DNA of 64,000 bases. Origin: Marinitoga lauensis (GTDB lineage: Bacteria; Thermotogota; Thermotogae; Petrotogales; Petrotogaceae). Under the pieces are notes generated by a model that worked only from the letters and a program-made list of their open reading frames with translations, had not been told where the DNA came from and did no database searches. How positions within the stretch are numbered: the first letter of the stretch is position 1; each line of letters starts with the position of its first letter. Location of the stretch: positions 1 to 64,000 of the forward strand of contig NZ_QHLX01000005.1 in assembly GCF_004135675.1 (NCBI RefSeq). Reading direction: 5' to 3'. Position numbers and translations under genes: made by a program. Positions 32,158-42,563 of the stretch are shown piece by piece.

Positions 32158-33178
32158 TTGTAATAAGGAAGATCGACACTATATTTTCCCCTAAATTTTT
32201 CTTCTTTTAGCATTATTGCTGAATCGAGATCATGAAAAACAAAAGCACCTGTTCCTAAAGCAAAATTAACACTTTGATTTATTCCTATGCTCGATTCTCC
32301 CATGCATCCTATCATTAACTGTAAATTCGCAGCTTTTACCATTTCCACAATGGCAAGAGCATCAGATATACCAGACTTCATTAACTTTATGTTTATAAAA
32401 TCCACAGCTTCTAACTTGATTAATCGTAATACGTCATATTTTGTTTTTGCACTTTCATCTGCTCCTACCGGAAAAGGTGAATTAAATCTTACAAATTTTA
32501 ATCCTTCAAAATCAGTTGCAACAACAGGTTGTTCAAATAAATCTATATTAACGCCTTTTGAATATAAAACTTTTGCGAATTCTATTGCCTGCTTAGGAGT
32601 ATACCCCATATTTGCATCAACAATATATTTTGCACCTTTTGTATGTTTGTAAATTTCTTCGATAACTTCGATATCTTTTTTAAATCTTCCCCAACTTTGA
32701 TTTTTATAACTTTAAATCCAGAGTTAAAAATCTCTATGGCATCATTAATCATATTTTCAATGCTATCTATTCCAACAGTTTTGTCGATTTCAATTTGCGT
32801 TTTAGCACTGCCAAGGATTTGATAAACAGGTGTATTTATTTCTTCAGAAAAAGCATCAAGAACAGCATATTGAACAGCAGCTTTGATACTTGGAGAAGAA
32901 AAGTATTTGTCCATGATGCTAAAAATTTGCCTGTAATTTCTAACATCTTTTCCTATTAATGCTTCTCGAATGCTTGACTCAAGATTAATTAAAGCATCTA
33001 TTTTTTCTCCGTTAACTCTAAATGATGGAGAAGCTTCACCATAACCTTTTAATCCGTTTTCAAGTTCTATAATTACTTCTATATTATTTGTTTCGTTTGA
33101 AATACTTCCAGTGATATGAAATGGTTTATAGTATTCATATTTTCTTTTTTTAAAAGAAATGTTTTTTATTTTACTCAT
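32148..33178 (-). CDS. dipeptide (L-Ala-D/L-Glu type) epimerase, one frameshift as sequenced
   Basis: Enolase-superfamily protein of the muconate-lactonizing subgroup, about 343 residues, with both catalytic lysines (KIKVG and INIKLMKSG) and metal ligands in VDANMGY, FEQPV and GADES. These match dipeptide epimerases, which act on Ala-Glu from murein or other dipeptides. One A is missing in A6 near 32678-32684. It overlaps the transglutaminase-domain gene by 4 bp. The exact dipeptide cannot be read from sequence. Confidence 0.87.
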
Positions 33179-34521
33179 ATTTCCGCCTCCTCAAAATTTA
33201 CAATTTCGATTTTGTATTCAAATTTATCGGAATAAATATTTTCAATTTCTGTTTCTAATTCACCTACCTGGTTATCATATGGATCGCTTCTGTAATATTT
33301 TTTATTCTTGAATGGAATCATAAAATCAATATTTGCAGGCATTCTAAACCCATCTAAATTTCCAAAATAAAAACTTCTGAATTCAGGTATTTCTCTTCTT
33401 GCACCACCAAAAGATAAATCTGCTGGTATCCATCCATATGGTTCAATATAGAATAATGCCCAATCATGTGGTGATGCAAAATATTTGTTTATATACCATC
33501 CTGATTGCCAGCGAGATGGTATTCCAGCTATTCTACACATAGTGATAAACAGAAGAGCTTGAAATCCGCAATCACCTTTTAAATTAGTGGCCACAAATTG
33601 AGGTATATTTTCATATATACTATAAGGATTTACATATGAATAATTAACATTTAAAGTAATCCAATTATATATTAATTTAGCTTTTAAATATGGATTTTTT
33701 TCATTTCCGATAATTTCTTTAGTTAGTTGTTTTAGATAATATGTAAAAAGTATATGAGGAGCTTTTTCTTCTAAAAATTCCGATAATTTCTGAGGAAAAT
33801 CATTTTTAACTTTAGTAATGTCAATTTTATTAATCCATTCAGATATTTCGTATTCAAATTCAACATAAAAATTTTTTCTATTTTTGGTTTTATCTTCAAA
33901 GAATATAGTTTTTTGTCTGACATCTTTTTCTGAAATAGTATATGTCTTATGACTTGTATCTATTATTTTGACATTTATAACCTGAAACTTTTCAAAAGGA
34001 ACAGGAAGCCAAACTTTAATATTTTTCCCAAAATATTATCATAATCAGGAATTACAGTTATTTTAGCTCTTATTTTATATTTTTTATTCTATTATTATTT
34101 ATAATATCTTTTAATCTATTATGCAATAATTCTCTTCCTTTTATAACCTTCTCTTCATTTTTTGTTCTTTCTCTGTATTTTTTATATTTAAAACCGATAT
34201 TGTATGCAAATCTTTTTTCGAAATATTGTTTTCCGTTAATAATTATGTAGTCGATATCACCATTATTTAATAATAATTCAAATTCAGTATCGGTAAAACC
34301 TTTAATAATTTCTTTAGCAATTTTTTTGCATCATCAATGGAATAGGGGTAGTTAATCAAAATTCTATTCATTCTTTCTTTTTCATATAATAATCTTTCTT
34401 TTAGTAAATCAGGTAATTTTGATTGTAACTTTTTGTTGATCATATTAATAGCTTTTCCGAAGTTTCCTAAAATAATTTCTTGGGAAATGTCTTCTGGTAA
34501 GTTAGCAGTTAAAAACTCCAT
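33175..34521 (-). CDS. transglutaminase-like cysteine protease domain protein, three frameshifts as sequenced
   Basis: About 449 residues when restored. The C-terminal part has the transglutaminase-core triad: Cys in LKGDCGFQALLF, His in ASPHDWALFYIEPYGW and Asp in IPADLSFGG. Single A's are missing near 34319-34325, 34083-34089 and 34028-34032. There is no obvious signal peptide. ATG 34521 follows AAGGGGGATTTT. Translationally coupled to the dipeptide epimerase, so a peptide- or muropeptide-trimming role is likely but inferred. Confidence 0.8.
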
Positions 34522-34685
34522 AAAATCCCCCTTTTTATCAATAAAAAAAGTTCGTTATACTAACAATAAGATTGTATCATATTATTTGCATAAATTCAAG
34601 TAAAATATAAAAAATAGTAATTAATTATTTGTTTTTATATAACTCCTTTAAAAAATGGTATAATTTTGTTGAAGGAGGGAGAAAA

Positions 34686-35588
34686 ATGGTAAACATTGTT
34701 TGGGGCGAAAAACTTATTGAATACGATTTTGGTGAAGGGCATCCATTGAGAAGTATCAGATGTAAAAAAGGAGTTGATGAAATTCTAAAATCAGATACGG
34801 ATTATAATTTAATAAATCCAAGATACGCTACAGAAGAAGAATTGTTATTATTTCATACAAAAGACTATATAAAAAGTATAAAAAATAATATAGGTGGTAG
34901 TTCAGAGACTCCAATAAAAGATATGTATAATCCTGCAAGATTATCTGTTGGAGCAACATTAACAGTTGTAGAGTCAATAGATGAAAATAATAGAATTTCT
35001 GTGAATTTATGTGGTGGCTGGCATCATGCTTTTGAAAACCAAGCAAGAGGATTTTGTATCTTTAATGATGTAGTAATAGGGGCAAAATATTCCCAGAAGA
35101 AAGGTTATAAGAAGGTCATGATTATAGATTGGGATGTTCATCATGGTGATGGAACACAAAGAGCCTTTTTAAATGATGATTCTGTTTATACTATTTCTAT
35201 ACACCAGGATCCTTCAACACAATACCCATATTTAACTGGATATACAAGAGAAAACACAAAAACAAATCTAAATATTCCAATTTCTCCAGATGAAACAGAA
35301 CAAGAGATAATGACTAAAGTATTGTCTACAATACCTAACGAAATAAGATTTTTTAAGCCTGATATATTGATTATACAAATGGGAGTAGATGGTTATAAAT
35401 ATGATCCAATGTCTTCAATTGATTTAAGCGAAAGATTTTATGAATCAATCTCAGTTGTATTGTCGAGGTGTGCTAAAAAGAATAGATTTCCTGTTGTGTT
35501 GCTTGGTGGTGGAGGATTTTATTTTCCAAAAACAGCTGAATTGTGGAAATTAATTGTAGAAACTTTTGAGAAAAATATAAAAGAATAA
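34686..35588 (+). CDS. histone deacetylase / acetylpolyamine amidohydrolase family protein
   Basis: 300 residues from ATG 34686, after GAAGGAGGGAG; a longer frame from 34629 lacks a ribosome site. Zinc deacetylase motifs: GGWHHAFENQARGFCIFND, IDWDVHHGDGTQ with the zinc Asp and His, MGVDGYKYDPM, and GGGGF. Bacterial members (AcuC, acetylpolyamine amidohydrolases) deacetylate small amines or acetyl-lysines. A TATAAT lies at 34659-34664. Monocistronic with its own terminator. Confidence 0.9.
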   Translation: MVNIVWGEKLIEYDFGEGHPLRSIRCKKGVDEILKSDTDYNLINPRYATEEELLLFHTKDYIKSIKNNIGGSSETPIKDMYNPARLSVGATLTVVESIDENNRISVNLCGGWHHAFENQARGFCIFNDVVIGAKYSQKKGYKKVMIIDWDVHHGDGTQRAFLNDDSVYTISIHQDPSTQYPYLTGYTRENTKTNLNIPISPDETEQEIMTKVLSTIPNEIRFFKPDILIIQMGVDGYKYDPMSSIDLSERFYESISVVLSRCAKKNRFPVVLLGGGGFYFPKTAELWKLIVETFEKNIKE

Positions 35589-35594
35589 CAAAAA

Positions 35595-35620
35595 TGGCAG
35601 TGATAACCACTGCCGTTTTT
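35595..35620 (+). terminator. terminator after the deacetylase-family gene
   Basis: GGCAGTG and CACTGCC around a short loop, followed by T5. Confidence 0.88.
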
Positions 35621-35689
35621 AGCCCTTGTATGGACAGACTTGTAATTTTTTTTAGTTTTTTGAGCTATAATTACCTCAAGGGGGATTTT

Positions 35690-36357
35690 ATGGAAGAATT
35701 GTATATAAATGATGATGTATATATTTATTTATTGGCTTTTGATTTTGATTTTAAATTAGACAATCTCGTTTTAAGTTTAATCAATCAATATAATTATGCA
35801 GCTTATTCATTGGAAAAATATTGGTCACTAAAAGAAGAAAGAGAGGGATTATTAGAATATCTTCTAAAGTTAATGTTTTTAGTTATTATGCTGAAGCATA
35901 TATATTTAGACTTAATTTAGTAAAAAATATTGCAAATGAAATGTTGGATAATATAAAAAACGAAATAAAAGATAAAATGAAAAGAAAAGACGAAATCAAA
36001 AAATACATCAGATGGAAAAAACTTTTTGAAATCTTTTTGGATAAAATGGAAATTTTATTTCCTAATTTAAGAGAAGTTAGAAATTCTATTGCACATTATG
36101 AGGATAGAATACAAAATAAAGGGCCATATGGTAAAAAGGCAATAAATGATGATACCAATGTTTTTTTAGGGAATTTATTTGATGATAAATATCAAACAGA
36201 AATATATATAAAAGTCAATAATAATAAAACAAAGCAGAAAAAAGAAGAGAAATATGAAAAGAAAAGAATTACAATTGATTTAGATAAAACAAAATTGTTG
36301 GAATTTAAAGAATTACTATTAAATTTATTAATAGATTTATCAAAAAAAGAACCTTAA
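35690..36357 (+). CDS. HEPN-like protein of unknown function, one frameshift as sequenced
   Basis: About 222 residues from ATG 35690, with a GGGGGATTTT ribosome site. One G missing in GGG at 35847-35849 joins the two frames as EEREGIIRISSKV. Mostly alpha-helical and lysine-rich. The stretch LREVRNSIAHYE has the RN-x3-H motif of HEPN-fold ribonucleases and HEPN toxins. I recognise no closer family. It sits between a deacetylase-family gene and a Panacea toxin-antitoxin pair, so a defence role is plausible but unproven. Confidence 0.6.
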
Positions 36358-36503
36358 TTTCTTTTTAAGGAGGATAATAGGGAGTAAGACAACTGTCAAA
36401 TAATCTTGAAAAGTGGAGCTTTCTTATATTCGAAAAAAACTTTTTGTGATTTTTTACTCCATATTTATAAGAAAAAATACTTCTCATTTTTATAAAAAAG
36501 TAG

Positions 36504-36509
36504 TATAAT
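36504..36509 (+). promoter_or_regulatory. -10 element upstream of the Panacea module
   Basis: TATAAT 45 bp before the antitoxin start, with TTCTCA 17 bp further upstream as a weak -35. Confidence 0.5.
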
Positions 36510-36553
36510 GATAATGTTATTAATACCCGATAAGTGTACTGAGGGGTGAAAAG

Positions 36554-37195
36554 GTGAGATTTGATTATAAAAAAGCCGTTCAATCCATAGCTTGGTTTGC
36601 TCAAAAGAATAAAAATAAATTAAACTATATGAAAGCAATTAAATTATTATACTTTGCGGAAAGATACCATATTAGAAGATATGGACGTCCAATATTTTGG
36701 GATAATTATATTGCTATGAAATTTGGTCCAGTACAATCAAACGTTTATGATTTAATAAAAACCCAAGATTATCCTTTTGATGATGAAGAGAATATAGCTT
36801 ATTTTCATAATATTTTGAACATAGAAAAAAATAAAAGAGAAAAAGTATATAATATTATTTTAAAAAACAAAGATAAAATTAATATTAAAGTATTTTCAAA
36901 AACAGATATTGAAGCCTTAGAATTTTCCTGGAATACTTTTGGAAAATTTAATGAATTTGAGTTAGCTGAAATTTCTCATGTCTATCCAGAATGGAATAAA
37001 TACGAAGAACTATTCAAACAAGAAATTATAAAATCTAGAAAAATGAATTTGATAGATTTTTTTGAAGATCCATCTGAAGAAGAATTAAAAAAGTTAAAAA
37101 AATATGGTTTTGCTAAAGATCCATTTGAACTAAGTGATGAAATTCTGGAAGTAACAAAAGATTATGCTGAAGAAATGGGGCTCCATAAGATATGA
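36554..37195 (+). CDS. Panacea (SocA/DUF4065-like) domain antitoxin
   Basis: 213 residues, GTG start after GAGGGGTGAAAAG. The N-terminal 130 residues match the Panacea domain: NYMKAIKLLYFAERYHIRRY, then AMKFGPVQSNVYDLI. This domain is found in antitoxins paired with many unrelated toxins. The C-terminus is acidic. Overlaps the next gene by 4 bp, so the two are translationally coupled, as in toxin-antitoxin operons with the antitoxin first. Confidence 0.82.
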   Translation: MRFDYKKAVQSIAWFAQKNKNKLNYMKAIKLLYFAERYHIRRYGRPIFWDNYIAMKFGPVQSNVYDLIKTQDYPFDDEENIAYFHNILNIEKNKREKVYNIILKNKDKINIKVFSKTDIEALEFSWNTFGKFNEFELAEISHVYPEWNKYEELFKQEIIKSRKMNLIDFFEDPSEEELKKLKKYGFAKDPFELSDEILEVTKDYAEEMGLHKI

Positions 37196-37632
37196 CAGAT
37201 TTTAATTCTTTTAAAATGATCCAAGAATTATACCAAAGATTAAACATAAGAAAAGGATCAGTCTTATGGATAAAAGATGATAATATTGCAAATGGAGAGA
37301 GACATTATCATGTCGTATTAAATAATCCTATTTTAGATAATGTATTAACAGTTGTAGCTACATCGAGAATCAAAAAAGCAAAAAAAAGAAGAGAAATTTT
37401 AGGGGAGCCAGAAGAAAGTTTAGTAATAATGCCAGAAAATTCTTATAAATGGTTAAAACAAGAAACAGCTTTTCAATGTTGGAGCATAATAAATTATACA
37501 CCAGAAGATATATTTAGATTAAATATAATACCAGTTGAACCAATTTCGAAAGATGTTTTTCAGAAAATAATAAATGGAGTTCTCAAAAGTAATATTGTTG
37601 AAGAGAGTATAAAAGAAAAAATAAAAGAATAA
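37192..37632 (+). CDS. putative toxin partner of the Panacea antitoxin, PemK/MazF-like
   Basis: 146 residues. KGSVLWIKDDNI, HYHVVLNNP and VVATSRIKKAKKRREI give the beta-barrel pattern of PemK/MazF-like mRNA interferases (the start of the fold is usually a G-x-V/I-W-V/I strand). The similarity is weak and the catalytic residues are not certain. Its 4-bp overlap with the Panacea gene is the best evidence for toxin function. Followed by a strong bidirectional terminator. Confidence 0.62.
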   Translation: MTDFNSFKMIQELYQRLNIRKGSVLWIKDDNIANGERHYHVVLNNPILDNVLTVVATSRIKKAKKRREILGEPEESLVIMPENSYKWLKQETAFQCWSIINYTPEDIFRLNIIPVEPISKDVFQKIINGVLKSNIVEESIKEKIKE

Positions 37633-37665
37633 TTTTTAGTATACATTATATAATGTAATATATAC

Positions 37666-37702
37666 AAAAAGGGCTGCTCGATTTACTTGAGCAGCCCTTT
37701 TT
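37666..37702. terminator. bidirectional terminator (toxin operon / tRNA-Glu)
   Basis: AAAAAGGGCTGCTC paired with GAGCAGCCCTTTTT over 14 bp with a 9-nt loop. Confidence 0.92.
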
Positions 37703-37726
37703 ATAAGTGCTTCCACTTATATTGAA

Positions 37727-37800
37727 TGGCAGCCCCACGGGAATCGAACCCCGACTCTCGGACTGAGAATCCGATGGACTAGCCGTTATCCTATGGGGCC
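37727..37800 (-). tRNA. tRNA-Glu (anticodon CUC)
   Basis: On the minus strand, GGCCCCATAGGATAACGG starts a 74-nt cloverleaf. The acceptor stem is GGCCCCA/TGGGGCT, the anticodon stem TCGGA/TCCGA encloses loop TTCTCAG (anticodon CTC), the T-arm is GGGGTTCGAATCCCC, and the CCA end is encoded at 37729-37727. Confidence 0.97.
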
Positions 37801-37843
37801 AAAAGCATATATATTATATCATAAAAAATACTTTTTGTAAATA

Positions 37844-38702
37844 TCATAATGAACCGTTATCTTTAAAAATTGCTAAAAAAGTTAATAATAATATTTTTAA
37901 ATCAAGTAAAAAACTTTTATTTTTCACATAATAAAGGTCATATTCTGTTTTTGTTTTATAATCTTCTAATGAAGTTGTATATTTAAACTTCACCTGTGCC
38001 CAACCCGTAATTCCAGGATTTACATATAATCTATAATTATAGTAATCAATATTTTCTTCACACATTTCATGAAAAGAAATCATTTCTGGTCTTGGACCTA
38101 TAAAATTCATATTACCAATTAATACGTTTATAAATTGTGGAATTTCATCTAATCTTGTTTTTCTTAAGAATTTTCCAAATGAATGAATGTTATCATTATG
38201 AATAGTTCTGAATTTATACATCAAAAATTTCTTTTTATTTTTTCCAACCCGTATTTGTTTAAAGATAATAGGTTTTCCTATGATAATATAATTTAATATA
38301 GATATTATTAAAAATAAAGGAGCAGTTAATATTAACGAGATTAAAGCCAAAAATATATCAAAAAAACGATTTTCATCTTTATTTAAAAAGAATTCAGAAT
38401 AGTAGTATTCGAATTTTTAAAAACACTTAAAGGAATTCTTTTAAGATGTTTTTCTACAAGATCAGGTAATATCTCAATAACGATTCCCTGTTTTTTAACG
38501 TTTTCTAATTCTTCTTTTACATAATATTCTAAATTTGGATCAGCAATTAAAACCCTATCATGATATTTTATTTTTTCTAAAAAAACTTCAGGACTTGGAT
38601 TTAAAAAGTCCCAAAAGATATATTTCCTTTTGTTTTTTTCTCTATTTCTGTTGTTATTTCTTCAAATTCTTCTTTTTTCCCAATTACCAAATATTTTATC
38701 AT
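37844..38702 (-). CDS. undecaprenyl-phosphate sugar phosphotransferase (bacterial sugar transferase), two frameshifts as sequenced
   Basis: About 287 residues. Transfers a sugar phosphate to the lipid carrier to start surface polysaccharide synthesis. The C-terminal catalytic domain shows RFFDIFLALISL with the anchoring hydrophobic hairpin, KQIRVGKNKKKFLMYKFRT, KTRLDEIPQFINVL and FIGPRPE. The N-terminal 100 residues start MIKYLVIGKKEEFEEI at ATG 38702. Missing A's near 38632 and 38418 split it. There are no other polysaccharide genes nearby. Confidence 0.85.
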
Positions 38703-38752
38703 TCTCTCACCTTGAAAGATTTCTCGTTATATGTTTTTATGAAAGTATATAG

Positions 38753-39277
38753 TTATCCTAAATTTATGAGCCAATCAATAACATCTTTTCCTAACTCTTT
38801 TTTTAGATATTTTACAGGACCAATTTCTTCGAAATTATTTATTATTTTTATGCTTTCTAATAATATTCTATAGAAATCTCTTTTATCGATATGGTTTTTT
38901 TCAAATTCATCAATTAATTCATCCATGTCATCGACTTCAAAGGAGCTATCTCTTTTTATAATAATATCTAATTCTAAATCTTCGAATTCAATTGTATTAC
39001 CGTTTTTTAAATATTTTCCAAAATCTATATAAATAAGGTAATTTTTAAGGTGAGAGTTAGTTTCTGTAAGAAAAGATGTAAGCATAATGACATGTTCTGG
39101 AATAATAAGCCTTTTTATCTTTTTTATTGAATTATGTTTATCTAAATGTTTCCAATTTCTTTCGATACCGAAAGAATTGTTGAATTTGTATATGTTATTA
39201 ATAGAGGCTTTTACTTCTCTTGATGGTGAAATTAAATATTCATTTTTTTTATCTAAATCAAATTTATAGTGTTTCAT
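38753..39277 (-). CDS. DUF402-like protein
   Basis: 174 residues from ATG 39277, with AAAGGAGAT upstream; the longer frame reading back to 39427 overlaps the recN start and lacks a ribosome site. The C-terminal half, LELDIIIKRDSSFEVDDMDE and KYLKKELGKDVIDWLINLG, resembles DUF402 proteins, some of which are nucleotide phosphatases or RNase-related. Assignment is moderate. Confidence 0.6.
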   Translation of the reverse strand: MKHYKFDLDKKNEYLISPSREVKASINNIYKFNNSFGIERNWKHLDKHNSIKKIKRLIIPEHVIMLTSFLTETNSHLKNYLIYIDFGKYLKNGNTIEFEDLELDIIIKRDSSFEVDDMDELIDEFEKNHIDKRDFYRILLESIKIINNFEEIGPVKYLKKELGKDVIDWLINLG

Positions 39278-39418
39278 TTTTATCTCCTTTATTTGTTTGT
39301 TAAAGATATTATAACATAAATCTAACATGTGGTCAAACAAAAAAATGTTCCTTGAAGTTTTTATTTTTAACTTAAATGAGGTAAAATATATATAAAGAGA
39401 AAAAATTGGAGGTGCCAT

Positions 39419-41020
39419 ATGATTCATTCATTGGCTATCAAGAATTTTGGATTGTTTAAGGAAGTTAATATTGATTTTTCTGAAGGTATAAACGTTATTA
39501 CAGGAGAATCTGGTGCTGGAAAATCCATGCTTATTAAGGCTTTGATTTCATTGTTGAGTGGTAATATTCCGAAAAATTTGAGAAATAAAGATGGTTCTAT
39601 TTCTGCTTATATTACCATTAATGATGATATAAGAGAAAAATTAGGTGAGATTATAGATAGTAATGAGATTGTCTTAAATGTTAATTTTAATGAGAAAAGA
39701 GCAGTTTTTAGAGCTAATGGTACAATTATTCCTCGGGCATTTTTGGAAAAAATAGGTTCATATATAATGGAAGTCCATACTCAGGATTCTCAGGTTCTAT
39801 TGAGGAATCCAAAGTATCATAATCAAATGGCTTACAGGATATTTGAGGAGAATTTTAGAGAATTAATAGATAAATATGAAAAAAGTTATAATGAATATAT
39901 AGAATTAAAGGGAAAATTGAGCAATATTCCTTCTGACCCATCAGAGATTTATAGAAAAATTGATATTTTGAATTTTCAAATTGAAGAAATTGAAAGAATT
40001 AATCCAAAAGAAAACGAAGATGAAGAATTAAGAACTGAATATCAAATGCTCAGTCATGTTGAAGAAATAAAGACTAAATTGGAAAAATCTATGGCTATTT
40101 TAAAAGATAATGATGAAAATGTGGATATTTTAATAGGAGAAATAGTGGAAGATTTATCACATATTTCAGATTATGGTTTTAATGGTGAATTGGAAATAGC
40201 TTCTTCCATCCAGGATATGCTAAATGAATTATATGGTAGTCTTGAATCAAAGTTATATGAACTTGATTTAGATCCGCAAAGATTGGAAGAAGTATCTAAT
40301 CGCTTAAATGAAATTATGAACTTAAAGAGAAAATACGGTCCTTCACTTAATGATGTTTTTGAAAAATTAGATAAATTTAAGATGGAATTGTCAGAATTGA
40401 ATGACTTAGAAAAAATAATGAATGAGATAAATCCGTTAATAGATAAAAAAACAAAAGAATTATTTGAATTAGGAGAGAAGATAAAGAAAAAGGGTGAGAA
40501 AATATTACAAGTCTTTGAGAAGAAGATAAAAGAAGAATTGATGTCTTTAAATATGGAACATGCAGAAATAAAATTTGATTTTAAAAAACTTGATGAACCT
40601 GGTAGGTATGGTACGTATAATGTTCGTATTTTAGCTAAAACTACACCTCAATCATCTTTTTTACCTCTGGAAAAAGTAGCTTCTGGAGGGGAGTTATCGA
40701 GAATTATTTTGTCTATAGAAAAAACTTTGGGAGAACTGCATTTGGTGGAAACTATGCTATTTGATGAAATAGATTCAGGTGTGGGTCAAAGAATCGCAGA
40801 TGTTATCGGAAAGAAATTAAAGGAATTTTCAGAATTAAAGCAATTAATTGTTATAACTCATATGCCTCAGGTTGCTAATTTTGCAGATAAACATTTTAAA
40901 ATATTTAAAGTGGAAGAAAATAATGAGATGCATTCTAAAATAGTGGAATTGGATGAAAAGGAGAGAATAAAAGAAATAAAGGAAATGTATGGAGAAATAG
41001 TATTTAAAGAGGTGGAATAA
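39419..41020 (+). CDS. recN: DNA repair protein RecN
   Basis: 533 residues. SMC-like ATPase that organises DNA ends during double-strand-break repair. Walker A GESGAGKS is at residues 29-36, a coiled coil runs from about 150 to 370, the ABC signature is ASGGELSRI, and Walker B is LFDEIDSGVG. GGAGGTG precedes ATG 39419. First of a three-gene run with a HEAT-like protein and murB. Confidence 0.95.
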   Translation: MIHSLAIKNFGLFKEVNIDFSEGINVITGESGAGKSMLIKALISLLSGNIPKNLRNKDGSISAYITINDDIREKLGEIIDSNEIVLNVNFNEKRAVFRANGTIIPRAFLEKIGSYIMEVHTQDSQVLLRNPKYHNQMAYRIFEENFRELIDKYEKSYNEYIELKGKLSNIPSDPSEIYRKIDILNFQIEEIERINPKENEDEELRTEYQMLSHVEEIKTKLEKSMAILKDNDENVDILIGEIVEDLSHISDYGFNGELEIASSIQDMLNELYGSLESKLYELDLDPQRLEEVSNRLNEIMNLKRKYGPSLNDVFEKLDKFKMELSELNDLEKIMNEINPLIDKKTKELFELGEKIKKKGEKILQVFEKKIKEELMSLNMEHAEIKFDFKKLDEPGRYGTYNVRILAKTTPQSSFLPLEKVASGGELSRIILSIEKTLGELHLVETMLFDEIDSGVGQRIADVIGKKLKEFSELKQLIVITHMPQVANFADKHFKIFKVEENNEMHSKIVELDEKERIKEIKEMYGEIVFKEVE

Positions 41021-41021
41021 A

Positions 41022-41636
41022 ATGAAAAGAGAAGATGTAATTCAACGCGTTATAGAAGAAAAGGGTGTAGAAGCTATACCGGTTTTAATAAATATGATGG
41101 AAGAAAGTGATGCGGAGACATATTCACTTATTACTGATATCATAGACGTTTTAGGGCCTGAAGCTAAAAAATATCTGTTTGATGAATTTTTAAAAAGATT
41201 TGAGAAGAATTCTTTTGATGATGTGGTAATGCTGTATTTAATAGATGTTCTTTCAGAGATGGAATGTCAAGAATTAAAACCCTATCTTGAAAGAATGATG
41301 AATTTGTATTCTGATGAAAGAGCATTTCCCATTATTTTGGAAGCCTTGTTAAGAATTACTAAGGATGAAAAATATATAGATATTTTAGCTACATTTTTAG
41401 ATGATACAGGAGATATTCAGGAATTGGCCATAATGGCGATGGCAGAAATGCCTACAAAAAAGGGTATAAATTATTTGCTAAACAAATATCTGGAAAATAT
41501 TTCAAAATCGGAAAAGGCATTAATATTAGATTCTATACAAAAAATGACTTTTAAAGATAATAAACTGTTAGAAGAGGTAAAAAAACATCCTGCAGGGGAA
41601 GAAATATATGAGATGTTGGAGTGGATGTTGAAGTGA
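41022..41636 (+). CDS. HEAT-repeat-like helical protein
   Basis: 204 residues of paired helices, for example GVEAIPVLINMMEESDAETY and LATFLDDTGDIQELAIMAMA, as in HEAT/PBS-lyase repeats. Such proteins usually bind other proteins. It starts one base after the recN stop and its end overlaps murB, so it is co-expressed with both. No specific function is recognised. Confidence 0.7.
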   Translation: MKREDVIQRVIEEKGVEAIPVLINMMEESDAETYSLITDIIDVLGPEAKKYLFDEFLKRFEKNSFDDVVMLYLIDVLSEMECQELKPYLERMMNLYSDERAFPIILEALLRITKDEKYIDILATFLDDTGDIQELAIMAMAEMPTKKGINYLLNKYLENISKSEKALILDSIQKMTFKDNKLLEEVKKHPAGEEIYEMLEWMLK

Positions 41637-42531
41637 TAGATATAGCTAAAGAGTTATATTTGTTAGGTTGTAATATTTTAAAAAATGAACCTTTGAAATT
41701 ACACACTACATTTAAAATAGGAGGAAAGGTTCCACTTTTTGTTATTCCTAAAACGAAAAATGTCTTTGTAAAAACTCTAAATTATTTAATTGAAAAAAAT
41801 ATAAAATTTAAAATAATTGGCGGTGGCGCCAATTTAATAATTAAAGATGAAAATTTAGATTTTGTTGTTGTTAGTACAGAATATTTGACAGATGTTATTT
41901 TTAAAGAGGAATATATATGTTCAGAAGTTGGAATTCCCATTTCAAGGTTGTCTTATTTAGCTATGGAAAATGGTTTAGCAGGTTTAGAATTTGCTTCAGG
42001 AATTCCTGGTAGTCTTGGTGGGGCTTTGTTTATGAATGCAGGTGCTTATGGAGGAGAGATGAAGAATATTGTAAAAGAAGTAGAAGTTTACGATATAGAA
42101 AAAAGGCAAATAATTACTTTAAAAAAGGAAGATATTAAGTTTGATTATAGAAAAAGCATTTTTCAAGAAAGAAGGTTTATCCTTTAGAAGCTAAATTGAA
42201 ATTATATAGGGATGAAAAAAGTAATATAGAAAAAAGAATAAAGGAATTATCTATTAAAAGATGGGAAAAACAACCATTGGAATACCCAAGTGCAGGAAGT
42301 ATTTTTAAAAGGCCAAAACCAGATTTTTATGTTGGCACAACTATTGAAAAATTAGGGTTAAAAGGTTTTTCTATTGGAGATGCTGAAATTTCTCAAAAAC
42401 ATGCAGGATTTATTATTAATAAAGGTGATGCAACCTTTTCTGATGTAATGAGTATAATAGAATATATAAAAAAGATAGTTAAAGAAAATTATGATGAAGA
42501 TTTAGAAGTTGAACCAGAGGTGTGGAAATAA
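41621..42531 (+). CDS. murB: UDP-N-acetylenolpyruvoylglucosamine reductase, one frameshift as sequenced
   Basis: FAD enzyme of peptidoglycan precursor synthesis, about 303 residues. Seen: LHTTFKIGG, IIGGGANL, GIPGSLGGALFMNAGAYG and the active-site serine region PSAGSIFKRP. One A is missing in AAA at about 42169-42171; with it QEKKVYPLEAKLKLY joins the halves. GTG starts at 41621 or 41633 are both possible; 41633 has GGAG at a better distance. Confidence 0.92.
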
Positions 42532-42563
42532 AAAATAGGAAGGTTTTTAAACCTTCCTATTTT
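42532..42563. terminator. bidirectional terminator (murB / TPR protein)
   Basis: AAAATAGGAAGGTTT / AAACCTTCCTATTTT, perfect 15-bp stem. Confidence 0.93.

Noticed and set aside
36365-36604. Minus-strand frame across the promoter of the Panacea module
   Set aside because: It overlaps a clear -10 element and the antitoxin start and has no ribosome site.
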